Shown here: one piece after another, positions 1-11,600 of the stretch | Layout of the letters: every line of letters begins with the position of its first letter | Numbering within the stretch: position 1 is the first letter of the stretch | DNA from: Botryllus schlosseri | Taxonomy: Eukaryota > Chordata > Ascidiacea > Stolidobranchia > Styelidae | Assembly: GCA_000444245.1 (NCBI GenBank) | Contig: ATSW01005236.1 | Span: 1-24,083 of the forward strand | DNA length: 24,083 nucleotides | Reading direction: 5' to 3' | Notes under the pieces: generated by a model | What the model was told of the DNA's origin: nothing | Database searches by the model: none | What the model saw: only the letters and a program-made list of their open reading frames with translations | Translations under genes and position numbers: made by a program

Positions 1-1008
1 GGGGGCTTCTACATTTACGCGATTTTTGGTTATCATTTTGCAAATAACTGAAAATACATGCAGGCCAACCCATGTTAAATAGGGTGCTGTAAACAGTTGG
101 CGATCATTAAATTACTGCACGCGTTGTTATACCTGGGAGCTTACTTCGATTTATGAGGGGCCCCTCCTACATTTACGCAATTTTTGGTTATCATTTTGCG
201 AATAACCGTGAAAATATATGTACCCATGTAGAATATGGTACCATAAACAGTTGTTGATCGTCAAATTTCTGTGCGCGGTAAGAGCTTACATTGATTTTAT
301 AAGGGGGGTCTCCTACATTTACGCGATTTTTGGTTATCATTTTTTGAAAATAACTGAAAACACATGCAGGCCTACCCATATAGAATATGGTACTGTAAAC
401 AGTTGTCGATCATTAAATTTCCGCACGCGTTGTGCATGCGAGCTTACTTCGATTTATGAGGGGGGCCCCTCCTACATTTACGTATTTTTGGTTATCATTT
501 TGCGAATAACCGTGAAAATATATGTGCCCATGTAGAATATGGTACCGTAAACAGTTGTCGATCGTTAAATCCTGCACGCGTTGTACGAGCTTACTTAGAT
601 TTCATGAGGAGGGGCCCTCCTACATTAACAAAATTTTTGGTTATCATTTTGCGAATGACCGTGAAAATATATGTACACCTGTAGAATATGATACCGTAAA
701 CAGTTGTTGATCATTAAATCCTGCCCGCGTTGTACGAGATTACTTCGATTTACGCAATTTTTGGTAATCATTTTGCAAATAACTGAAAATACATGCAGCC
801 ATGCAGGCCTACCCATGTAGAATATGTTACTGTAAACAGTTGTCGATAATTAAATTTCTGCACATGTTATAAGAGCTTACTTATATTTTATGAGGGGGGC
901 CCCTGCTACATTTATGGAATTTATAGTTATCGTTTTGCGAATAACCGTGAAAACATATGTACCCGTGTAAAATATGGTACCGTAAACGGTTGTCGATCAT
1001 CAAATTGG
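1..1008. repeat. Satellite array, two alternating monomer types
   Basis: About 6.5 tandem monomers of 146-163 bp. The motif ACATTTACGC starts at 11, 169 and 315, with variants near 474, 622, 745 and 908. Most monomers begin with a G/C palindrome like GAGGGGCCCCTCC and contain TTTTTGGTTATCATTTTG and later AAACAGTTGTCGATCATTAA. Two subtypes are visible. Type A has CAAATAACTGAAAATACATG followed by CAGGCC (monomers 1, 3, 6). Type B has CGAATAACCGTGAAAATATA followed by TGTACCC or a close variant (monomers 2, 4, 5, 7). The order is A-B-A-B-B-A-B, so the ancestral unit looks like a dimer of about 305 bp. Monomer 6 has lost about 25 bp at its start. The array continues beyond the left edge. No coding function is seen. 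Confidence 0.93.
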
Positions 1009-2484
1009 TGATTTGTGTGAGAGACGCGATCGCATCCGCTAACATAAAATTTTGTCGTGAATGATTATCACTTCCATGATATTTGAATAATATTCAACAC
1101 CTTTTTCTCAGTGCTTTAAAATTACAATAACATTGACAAGAAACTACTACAGTGTATACAGGAAGTAAGCCTATATATTTTCAGTGACTGGTGCATCTCA
1201 TTCATTTTCAGTAATAGGCTAACTCCATGTCAGTAGCCCTAAAACAAATTAATGGCTTATTTCAGTTTTTAGATTTGACAGAAATTTGGACCAAGTGATT
1301 TTGAAATATATCCGAGTAGCCTACATCACAATTTCAAGTTTTTAAATTCAATATCCAGCTTTTCACGCCAGCACATGATAAAAAGCAAGCTTTTCCGGCT
1401 CATTCAATTGTAAAAATTGATAGAATTTTTGGTAGGTCTGTACATGAGCTATCTTTTAGAAGTTGATCTAATATATCATTCAAGTTGCAATTTAGCTTTT
1501 TTGTGTACGGCACTCAAGTTTAAAGTCATTGCTAATGAAAATCATTGGAGTATCCCTCTCATTTCTGTCAACTTGAAAATTTTCATCACTAGTCATCATA
1601 TGGAAGCTATTATTGGAATGCTGAAAAATGAGTTTTTATTGACTGCGGTATATAATTTTTAAGTTGTGACAGCAATGTATGTTGTAGGCAGAAGTAGGCA
1701 ATTTGGATAATGTTTAGTTCCTATTAAAACTTTCGCTCGAAATTTTCGTGTGGACAGTGTTGCGCCAACAATATTTGAATTCGACGCTGTGTATGACTTG
1801 ATTTTGAAAATTATTATGAGCCTAGTTCTGACCCCTTACCTCATTTTATTGTCAGGTTCAAGAGCTTCTATTTTATCTTTAGGCGTTTAGACGAGGTTGT
1901 CTGGCTAAGCTATTTTATGACCGGTACCATTACAAGCATTCATTGTAAAATTTACCATAAACATGCAGCTGTCTTGGTTAAGTAACTTCTGGGACAAGTG
2001 GTGATTTGTAATATACCGGTATTTGTTCTTTTCTGTAGGTACTTTTGCTGGTTAGCTGTTAGGAATAAATTTCACTGTACAAATATAGTCCACGAGTTAT
2101 TCCTTGTTGAGTGATCCGGTAATAATTCTTGATGACCATAAACTCCTCTTGGTTGAGTCATCTTGTCAAAGAATGGAAGTCATTGTTGTTTGTTGTTGTT
2201 TTGAGTATTCATGAATCATAATGTCTCTGCTTCGGTAAGTTTACACCAAGCCAATATCATTTTGTACCCGTATGATAGTTTCCATTTAGTTGTTCTTTTT
2301 TACTTTTGGTGTCATATTTGCTATCATCATTTTGATTTCTACTTTTTTGAAGAACTAAATGCATCAATTCAATTGTCCGGTCATAGTAGTTTCTTCATTC
2401 ATTGGAAGTTTCAATTCTATGAATGTGTTCTATAAACTTCATTGTTTGGTCACCATAGTGATCGATTAGCTCTTGGTCCTCATT
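1009..2484. other. AT-rich non-coding stretch, nothing recognised
   Basis: No exon with convincing splice borders, RNA gene or recognised transposon was found here. There is a short GTT run near 2184-2204 and scattered AT-rich sequence. The open frames at 1417-1662 and 2211-2435 are low-complexity and resemble no family I know. This is either intergenic DNA or the intron upstream of the NACHT exon. Confidence 0.6.
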
Positions 2485-2583
2485 CAGGGTTGTAACCGAG
2501 TCAAATAACAATTCTACTTTTATATTTTGATCTGAGCCAAGTCGAGTCTCGAAAATATCACGACTCGAGTCATTGGAATCCTG
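2485..2583. mobile_element. hAT-like MITE, GACTCGAGTC family, internally deleted copy
   Basis: Begins CAGGGTTGTAACCGAGTC and ends GGAATCCTG, an imperfect terminal inverted repeat. Just inside the right end is CGACTCGAGTCATT, the signature shared with the longer copies at 12422-12937 and 13552-14110. The 8-bp flanks TCCTCATT and CCATCGTT match at 5 of 8 positions, compatible with an old target-site duplication. At 99 bp it lacks the middle about 400 bp of its relatives. Confidence 0.7.
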
Positions 2584-2743
2584 CCATCGTTTCCTTGAAA
2601 ATGTATGAAATTTTTCTTTTTTAGTTTCCATTGTCACTGTATTTGTGATTACTTTCATGCATGAAAATGACATCTTGAACTTGAATGACACAGTCGCCTG
2701 TGAACAATCACTACATTGTGATTGATTGTAGTTACATAAAGCA

Positions 2744-2903
2744 TCGACATTCCACCAATCACCATAGCCTCCATAAAGGTTATGGTATCACGGAATCTCT
2801 AGACATGCAATATATAATAGTTATCGATATTCCACCAATCACCATAGCCTCCATAAAGGTTATGGTATCACGGAAACTATAGACATGCAATATATAATAG
2901 TTG
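2744..2903. repeat. 80-bp tandem duplication carrying a hairpin
   Basis: Two nearly identical 80-bp units; the motif TTCCACCAATCACC starts at 2750 and again at 2830. Each unit contains ACCATA-g-CCT-ccataa-AGG-t-TATGGT, which folds into a 9-10 bp hairpin. Both units end with ACATGCAATATATAATAGTT. Differences between units are few, so the duplication looks recent. Unit borders are approximate. Confidence 0.88.
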
Positions 2904-3020
2904 TAAGGAGAGGGGAGGGGGGTCTGGGGGGCGGAGCCCCCCAGAAGCTGTGTTTATAGATATATGGGGGCCCCCCTGGAAGTTTCACCCAGGGCCCCCC
3001 CAATCCTAGGGCCACCACTG
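2904..3020 (-). mobile_element. Solo terminus of a G-rich transposon
   Basis: Read on the minus strand, the stretch starts CAGTGGTGGCCCTAGG and runs into G-rich sequence, a style of terminus common in hAT-like elements. It holds a perfect 9-bp hairpin with a 3-nt GGA loop (2924-2944). The opposite terminus and a target-site duplication were not found, so this is a fragment or an element with a lost end. Confidence 0.45.
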
Positions 3021-3153
3021 CTGATACTGATACTGTTACTGACTAGCGATCTCGTTTTCAGTGAAATGCCACTCCATTTTTTCGCTTGCTTTTTTTCTGT
3101 ACTACTTTTACTTCTCATTCAGTGTACATACCTCCTCTTTACATCGCCTAGGC

Positions 3154-3961
3154 TGGGGCCGGCTAACCTGTGGCCCGCGAGGCAATTCTCGAAATTACTT
3201 AAAATATCCAAAAATATATTAGCCAGGTCATTCATTGTGAACTTGCAAGGGCAACTGAAAATATGAATAGCCTGACCGCGGACATTGGGACGTTCATGAC
3301 TAAAATATCAGTTCTGACGTATTGACGTAGCCAAGGGTCATCCACATTTTCGTAGATATTCGTATATAACCATAAAGTAGAATATTTCGCGGTCAGACTT
3401 ATTTGACTTAATATTTTCCAGCACCTCGTGCGATTTATTGCCAATCGATTTCTTGCTTTTAGTAGCGTTGTATCCTCATGGAAATTAAACATACCCCTAA
3501 TATACGGAATTGAGTTCAACTATATCGGCAATTATGCAAAAATATGTGGTCCGACATGCGAATTGGCGTCTGCACTCGCGGAAAGATCGTCAGCGACGAA
3601 AACTTTGCACAAAATTGACGCACGCTCACTGAAATTTCGATATTGATATGCCCAAGCGGCGATTAATCATGTCCTGGCCAAACGAGCCGAGCGGTATACA
3701 GGAACGACCCACCACAATATATGCAACTAACATTATTTTAATGATCTATCTTCAATGCCTTTGAAAAAATTGGCGTTTCGCGCTGCTAGGACACGTACAG
3801 ATAGTTTTCGTGACATAAGTGATATCGATTTTGTTGTTTATAGTATGTAAGTCTTTTTTGCCGTTACCTAATCCGGTTCGCTCTTATCGGACGCCCAAAA
3901 GCACATCTACATGCACATTAATCTTATTTGGCTCTTTAGTCGGAAAGGTTGGCCATCCCTG
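3154..3961. mobile_element. hAT non-autonomous element, 808 bp
   Basis: Left end TGGGGCCGGCTAACCTGTGG and right end, reverse-complemented, CAGGGATGGCCAACCTTTCC form an imperfect terminal inverted repeat of the common GGCCAACCT hAT type. It is flanked by a perfect 8-bp target-site duplication GCCTAGGC (3146-3153 and 3962-3969), which is itself palindromic. No transposase domain is recognisable; the open frame at 3428-3646 matches nothing I know. It lies about 220 bp upstream of the NACHT exon. Confidence 0.88.
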
Positions 3962-3969
3962 GCCTAGGC

Positions 3970-4191
3970 CAAGGTGGGTGTCTGATTCCATACCCCAAGT
4001 GGTTTCGACACTTTCCTATCCTTACATTGTATCGCAATTTTGAGGTGTATTGAACTGATAAGAATTGCTAACAAACCGAACAGAAAGAGAACCATACCAG
4101 AAATCGTTTTATAGCATGTCTTTTTTGAAATTACTCCTTTAAATTTTGTGTGATACTCGATAAAAGCTACAATAATTTTTTTTTTCGACAG
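3970..4191 (+). other. 3' end of the intron before the NACHT exon
   Basis: Non-coding. It ends in a strong acceptor: a run of about ten T followed by CGACAG, with AG at 4190-4191. The exon begins with two bases of a split codon, so the upstream intron is phase 1. The matching donor and upstream exons were not found in the window. Confidence 0.75.
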
Positions 4192-5613
4192 GTGAAGATT
4201 ACAGGAAATTGATAGAGGTTATAAACGACCATACTCGACAAGAAACGGCAAATGGCATTCGCGAAGACTTCGAGAATGAATTTCTTCACGAACCTGACTT
4301 CGAGGTTTTCCCGCAGATGAAGGAAGTCAAGGTTGATGACTACTACAAAGGGCGTTTTCGCGAAAAAAATTCTTCAACTGACGAAACTGTTCGTGAATCT
4401 AAAAGAAAAGATTTTCAAAGTCAGTTGATAGAGGAAGTCGGGTTTTATCGTCAATCCAACAACGACGGTCGATCGATAACAATGGGAAAGATAATGGAAT
4501 CGCTGTCAAAGTATGAGAAATTACCTTCAAATGATAAAGTTGGTTACACTGCTATCGTCGCGTCTGCAGGATCGGGTAAAACCACCCTCATGCGTAGAAT
4601 TGCTCAAAAAGCGCTCGGAATTTCATCTGTGAGTGACAACGGCGAACCAAAACGAAAAATGATACATTATATTGAATTGAAGAACATGGATGAAGAGAGC
4701 GGTATCAAAACATCCAAGTTCCTATTCGACGGTCTCTTCAAAAATGAATCTGAAGAGGAAAAAGCTTTNGAATGGCTGGTCGAGAATCAAAGTGATGCAA
4801 TTATCATTTTTGACGGGCTTGATCAAATGCAGTGGGACTTCGAGGAGTGCAGCCTCCGAAAGATTACNCCGTATAAGAAAGCAAGCTCTGCGACCATCAT
4901 GTACAATATCTTATCCCGCAAGATCCTTCGTCATGTCAGGATCATCGTCTCGTCACGTGAATTCAAAGTCTCCGAATTACCGGCGCAAGCACGCCCTGAA
5001 GNAATAATAACACTCAATGGTCTCACGTCAGAAGATGCTTATAAACTGTTCACGTGTCTGCTCTGTGAGAACGGGAAGCATCTCTGGGAGAAGATTAAAA
5101 TCATGTCACCGCGATTATTACNACTTGTATCGGTCCCGGTTTTCCTGATTTTGATAGCAGTGGTGATGGGAATTGATCCAGATAGACCTCCTCCGTCTAC
5201 CGTGACAGAACTATACAGTAGGATCATGTTAGTCTTACAGAGTGTGGAAAATATGCGAAACAGAAAGCAAATCCTCTCGATTATCCACAAATTGAAGGCA
5301 ATGGCGTTTGAAGGCATGAAAGAGGGGCGAGTCGTATTCTACAAAGCAGATTTGGATCGGTTTAAAGTTTCCGCTGACGAAGTGCAGGATTTGATGACGA
5401 AAGTGCCTGGCAACAACATCCTCAGCCGTCACTTGATGGAAGGCGACTTTACATTCTTCTTCTGTCATCAAAGCATGCAAGAATTTCTGGCGGCTAGTTT
5501 TGAAATGTTCTCTCGCTTTGATGACCAACATCTACATGAGAAACGATGGTCCGTGGTTCGAAGATTCGTTACAGGCATCGTTTACATGAAATCTAATAAC
5601 GATCTTCACAGCG
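4192..5613 (+). CDS. NLR exon: NACHT ATPase and winged-helix region
   Basis: A 1422-nt exon, phase 1 at both ends (474 codons' worth). Residues are counted from the first full codon, Glu at 4194. The P-loop ASAGSGKTTLMRR has its lysine at residue 129. Walker B IIIFDGLDQMQW has aspartates at about 207 and 210. VRIIVSSRE near 250 fits the sensor-1 strand. A hydrophobic stretch around residues 310-327 (VPVFLILIAVVMGI) fits the buried helix region of NLRs rather than a membrane anchor. FFFCHQSMQEFLAA near 420-435 is the conserved NLR winged-helix motif. The first 120 residues are charged and unassigned. The acceptor is a T-run plus CGACAG at 4191; the donor is GCG|GTGAGT at 5614. Four single N bases (4769, 4868, 5002, 5122) leave three or four residues undefined. 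No internal stop is present. Confidence 0.93.
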
Positions 5614-8600
5614 GTGAGTAATCATGGTTTTCCGCGGCTATTCTGCCACAGCACCGACTGATTATTATGGGTCGCTTATGGTTTATCATGACTTTGATGG
5701 TATTGTCAGAATCGAAGGGGTGAAATAGTCGAAAGATCTTAAATTCATGCAAAGCTGGTAAATAAGTCTTTACATTCAGTTGGCTAAATAAAACTTATAT
5801 ATCTAAAATCTGCATAAGTTCGCAGATTATTTATCGTGAGCGCTACCAGGGCCCATAGATGATCACTATGTGACCTTGTTTGTTTGTTTGTTTCGGGTAA
5901 TTATGGTGTCTGTCGGCTAAAGGTGTCATTTACACCAGGTCGATTTTTTGCATTTTTGATTTCGCATCCGCCGACTTGTAGCACTGCCCACTTCTAAGCT
6001 TTTTGAAAGATTCCGGAGGGTGAGCCTAAATAAACCTCCAACACTTAGGTATGAATTCTGGAGCCGATCTTAGTCGAACATGCGATATTGATGCGCATGA
6101 AATGATCTTGTTATTGTGAACTAGACATTAAAGTTTAATGACTCCATTTGAACCCTATCTCATCACAGTCGCGTGAATTATTCAATTGTTGCTTAAACGA
6201 TTAGGCAAACATTACGAATACCGGTACAACGACAACGACAATGACATTGTGTCAGAGATGCCACTCCTGGGTTTTTCCACCCAGATCTGGGTTTTTCGAG
6301 CATCACCTGGGTTTCTGGGTTTTTGTGCTTGAAATCTGGGTTTTTTTCAACATCATGTTTGTCAGGTCAATTTTACGGCGCAAAATTGATTATTAGCTCA
6401 GTAGGATCTCATAATATCGACGGATTCTACTGTGATTGAGTCAAAAGAGACCCATTTACTATTAAAATGAGAGGTCTTGGCGTGATGAGAGAGCTTAATT
6501 GAATACTGACTACTAGGTCGCAGAAAGTCATTTTCACAAGGCAACTCTGGAGCATTTGTTTTGCAATTCAAAACGATTTAGGACTTGAATACTAGCGCTG
6601 AAACAAATTCGTTGTGTGTCAGTAAATAGTATGTAACCGCTGTAAAGTATGCAATTAATGCACATGGAAAGACCAAATGTTGATCTAACTAATTTATACC
6701 ATGTTGACATCAGAGTATATTCACTTTGAACAGGGACACTCAAAGAGACAGTTTGGGCACCCGGGCAAGTTATTCAGAGGGAGAGGGGTTTGTCAAATTC
6801 AAATGTACCCTTAATTTCATGATCTGGCAGTTTCTTTTTCGAATAAATATCCAAGATAAAAGTGCTTGTCCCAGGTTTAATGAATTGAAAGCTATTTTTA
6901 ATCTATCTGGTTAGCTCACAGTCACTGGAACTACCCTTAAATCATCCTCATCATAGATGCGGATTAGCATTGTGACAAACATTACGAATGTATAATAAAC
7001 TACGTATTGACCCCCCCCCCATACCAAATGCCCGTAGCAATGTGTCGAGAGGAAAGCATCATATTTCGAACTGAGCAAAATGTATAGTATGAAAATGAAC
7101 AGTTGGGATTTCAATATCAAGGGCTTAAACTTCTTCTATGTCCGTATAACTGTCATTGATGACTCTAAGTCACTATTTTGCAGCTATATCGTATAAATTT
7201 GAGTGAAATATAGAATCTGGGTTTTTCTGGTTTTTTTCAACGTCCAAATCTGGGTTTTTCCAAGATATCTCAGTGGCATCTCTGCATTGTGTATTGCTTG
7301 ACAGTCTCGGATCAAAAACAGAAGCAACAAGCTTTATATCAATCGATCCGTTCACAACTTCACGATAAGACTGGAGACGGAGACGGATACGTTCGCATGG
7401 AACTCTATACAGCAATCTACGAATCGGGCGACGACAATCTTATGAAAGATCTTTCCGTCATCGACGCATCTCGCATCTCATTGAATCGCGATGAAGCTCA
7501 TATCGTTGGATCGTTCGCAGCAAGGAATCAAAGCCTTCGTTCTTTGAATTTAAGGTTCTGCAGTATTGACGACGAGATTTTGAGCATCATTGCAAGGTGT
7601 CTGGAAAATCGAATACGAGTGAGTCATACTTTTTCAAATGATTCATTTCGTAGGAAAACTATATGATATGTTATTCTGGAATTTATCTCATTTTGAAGCC
7701 TCCCCTCTTCAGATATGATATGGTGTAATATTCACGTCTTTCCGTAGCAATCCATTCGGGGTCATAATTTCGTGTTGGTTAGGCCTATTGCGGGAACCAT
7801 AGCAATTTTCAAAATCGTATTCGATGGGAACGATATAGTAGCAACCTGCTCAGTGAACTATGAATATACTTGATATATGAGTATATCAGGAGTATTTTCA
7901 TCGATATCACTAACCCGACAGCGATGGCTTAATGTATTACTTCGAAGATTAGCTATTCCAAATAGTCGTTTGCCATAGACATCAGCTGTTATCCCAAAAA
8001 GACTAATTCAGATTCAATCAAAGAACGCCTGTATGACGACTGACCTAATTTAATTGCCGGGCGATGAAAACTGGCTAATTGTGCGCAATATATGGCGCTG
8101 GTAGACGTCACATTGGCTTGATTAACTCTTCAGAGTAGATATTATACAAATGTTCATTTTTCGGGAAACACAATATCAAAGTTTATTAGCCAATATTAAA
8201 AGTTTTTTATTAGACGATCATAATTAACCTGGAAGAACTAGCATCCGTAACGTTTGCCCTTAGTCTACTAAACTTTGATTAATAAACTTGAGTGGTTGCT
8301 GATTCCAACTTCCAGCTTCGGCATTGCTGTCTGATTATTGTATTGTTCAGTTTCAACCTTGTTTGATAGCATTCTTACATGGTCAGTGAGTTTTGTTGTG
8401 AATAAACAGTCAATATGAAAATATTATTATGCTATTTACACATTCACTTAGCAGCAATGTTCCATCTAATTTTTAACGAGTCTGTGCGCACTCACCAACT
8501 CACTGCGCGGTCCTTGGACAGCAGTGCGTAACGACTGAAAAAATTCATCACATCGGATTTTTTGTGCGCAGCTTAGATTTTCTGTGCTCAGGGGACGTGT

Positions 8601-11600
8601 CAGCACTGCGCAATTTCGCACGGGCGCAGCTTAGAGGAAATATTGCTTAGCATCTCGAGTAAGGATATCCTTTACTGCCCGAAATTTAGAACCAGAATTA
8701 ATACGCCGCAGAATAAGTTAAAACTTTAGGCCCGGCTTACCACAAAATTTTTTTTTCTGATTTGGACTCTTCCAGAAACAATATATAGAAAGGGGCCTTT
8801 TCGACTGCATGGTATCGAATTATTCGTCACTTATGCCAAACCAATTCAGTAATATCGCCAAGGATAACATTACAAGCACCAATGTACCGATTCGTCGAAA
8901 GTCGGGGGTTTGGTTGATCCATGCTGATGTTTTCTCGCGCGATCAAATTTGATGCAACCGATCAGTTTGATTATGTAATGGTGTCGGAAGAGTCAGATGT
9001 GAGTGAGAGGGTGAGCAATAGGGCTGTTCAAAAATAGCCTTTTTTCCTGAATCTTGATGGTTACGTGATTAAATCGTTAGGTTGCCTTATAAACGACGAT
9101 GGTAATTCTTGGATTATCCACCGATCTAGGATAATCCCTTATTTATCGAAGAAAAACTCAAATAGCTCCGCTTCTACTGGTTGGAATTGAGTCAAATTTG
9201 TTTTACATCGTTTTCGAAGCCAGCGCAACGATTTCATGGGGTTAACAGAAAAATCTGACAAAAAATTTTTTTGGCATCTTTGGGTAAATTCAAAATATTC
9301 AAACTGTACGAAATCAGCGATTATTGGTTGGAATGAAATAAAATTTGGTGTGCGTCATTATTTAAGGCAACCTAACGATTTAATCACGTAACCAGCAAGA
9401 TTCTGGAAAAAAAGTTTTTTTAAAACAGCCCTAGTGTGCAATCATGGACAATGAGAGCCAAACATTCACCGACAAATAGTTGCGAGAAAATCAGTTCAGT
9501 TCCACATTTAATATGCAGCCATATGAATTCGTCAGCAGAATATAGTATGTTTTGAAAATAGTGTTCTTTCATTAACTCGCACTTGTAAAAAAATCGCGAT
9601 GTGATCTGGAATCAGTGTTGGTGTGTCCTAATACTAAACACATCAGAATCGCAACTGTCACGGCCAAAGATGGTACCAAATTCCGCCGATTACCGGTAGT
9701 TCACCATCAGGAGAACATCTCACAACCGGAGTGTTTTAGAAATGTTAAGAAACTAGTAACGACGCACACAGCAGTGAATTTGCGATCCAAGTCGTTGGCC
9801 CATTTGGCATAAAAATTGTAACAGCGAATTTAGGCGGTCTGTTTGTGTCGATTGAAAGTGTAAACAAACGGCTATAGGCAGTGGTTTTCAACCGGTGTGC
9901 CGCGCCAAATTAGTGTGCCATTCACGTCTCGCAAGGGTACCGCGAGACATTTCTTCACATTTTAGAATTCTATGCAATATAATTCTAGTCTATAGCAAAC
10001 AATCAATATAATCTAAATGGGGCTCGAAATCAAAATTTCTGTCATACATACAGGCAATCAATATCCCCCGCTAATACGCTTTTCCCGACATATTGCTTTG
10101 AAGGCTGCTATTTATGTTGATTCATCGGAGAGGAGAGCAGTCATGGCGTGGCCAGTGTGAATGTGTGATGATGTAATTTTCAAATCATCACTGTTGTCCT
10201 AATCACAAGAGTGAAATGTACTCATTTGGAAGTGATGTTCACGTTGACGAATCCGAATTACAAACTAGCCTTCCAAGATGTAATTGTTAGATTGTGTGCC
10301 TGCACTGACGTCAAAATATAGGCTTGTAGTGCAGGCGACGAATTTGAGAATTGAGAAGTAAAGTTGATGAAACTATATCAGATATAGATTTTCCGGCCGC
10401 AAAGATTATAATCCCGGATTGTTGTAAGCTTGGAAATACATACTTGAACTGTGGGTGGCTGCCAGTAGAACTATCCTCACGCGTGATGCACGATTTGCAT
10501 GGAAATGCGTTTAGCATCCCTGATTAAGTGCATCAAAAACACGGAAGTGCGCGGTGTTTGTCGAACAAATTATATGAAATATAGTATCTTAAGAGCGGTC
10601 AGAAATCACTTTCAAAACCGACAACTGGAGAACTATAACTAAAAATAGGGTTGCATTTAAAACAAAAATCAATTTAAAACAAACATGATATAATCAAAGC
10701 CCTTGTTTAAAGCATTTTTTTTCAAGTCACGACTTCACGAATATTTAATTTTGACGTCACAATGGATTGGCATCGACAATTGAAAACATATATAGGATGA
10801 ATATAGTTCCTTTGACGAAATATATGTACTATTACTGTTGAACCGCCTATTTCTAAAGTTCCAACCATCCAATATCGATATACGTCAGCTATATTGGGTC
10901 GTAATTGTTCTTAGGATCGTACAACGTTTTTTGGAAAGTAATTGTGCACCTATGGCATAACTTTACACAATTTTATTTCAAACGAATTCTGTTTACAACA
11001 CTGTTTAAAACATGTTTTAGACAATGTTTTTTAAAACACAGTTTGTTTTAAATGCAACCCGAACAAGAACTAATGACCTTTAAAAATCCGCAACTAGCTA
11101 AAACACAACTAACCGGACGCACAATGTAAGTAATGTAATAAATGTGTGCTGATTGTGTACTGTGGTTGGTTGGGTTGTTGTGACTGTCTGAAAATTAGGG
11201 GTTCCCCCAAAGCTCGTAGATTATCTTAGAGCAGACCTTGGCATTTGACGGGCCGCGGGCGTAATATACGGACGGCGAAAAGTTGCTTAGAATTTGTAAT
11301 TCAACATTTCAATGCATACTAAGACTATGAGATGTATATAAATTTCGTTTACTTTGAAGGCTGTTTAGTGTTCATCTGTTCATCGTGGTTAGCCTACGAT
11401 CGTTGTATGCTATGTCTATAATCAAAATAAAGTCGATATAAAATGGATCATGGGATAATTTGATTCGGGATTATGACAGGGTTGTAACCAGGGCTGTGAA
11501 GTCGGAGTCGGAGTTTGGCTCATTTTCTCGCGATGGAGACGGAGTCGTGAAAACTGTGGTGACTATACGTTGTGAGGAATAAGTTAGATTAAACTATAAA

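Noticed and set aside
1-1008. CRISPR array
   Set aside because: The repeats are contiguous satellite monomers without spacers, in an animal-like genome.
1417-1662. Open frame of 81 codons upstream of the NLR gene
   Set aside because: Low-complexity, hydrophobic reading in AT-rich DNA, no recognised domain, no convincing splice borders.
2395-2691. Minus-strand open frame of 98 codons
   Set aside because: It runs across the 99-bp GACTCGAGTC element and has no domain.
2904-2944. Rho-independent-type terminator
   Set aside because: The strong GC hairpin lacks a T-run and lies in eukaryotic DNA within a transposon terminus.
2964-3266. Open frame starting in the G/C-rich transposon end
   Set aside because: Proline/leucine-rich reading of C-rich DNA that crosses the border of the hAT at 3154.
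5124-5180. Transmembrane segment in the NACHT protein
   Set aside because: The hydrophobic stretch lies inside the NACHT/winged-helix core, where NLRs have a buried helix.
5235-5531. Minus-strand open frames opposite the NACHT exon (also 5039-5317)
   Set aside because: Shadows of the real + strand coding exon, which carries the conserved NACHT motifs.
9615-9812. 65-codon + strand frame in the large intron
   Set aside because: No domain recognised, no regulatory context, lies among transposon fragments.
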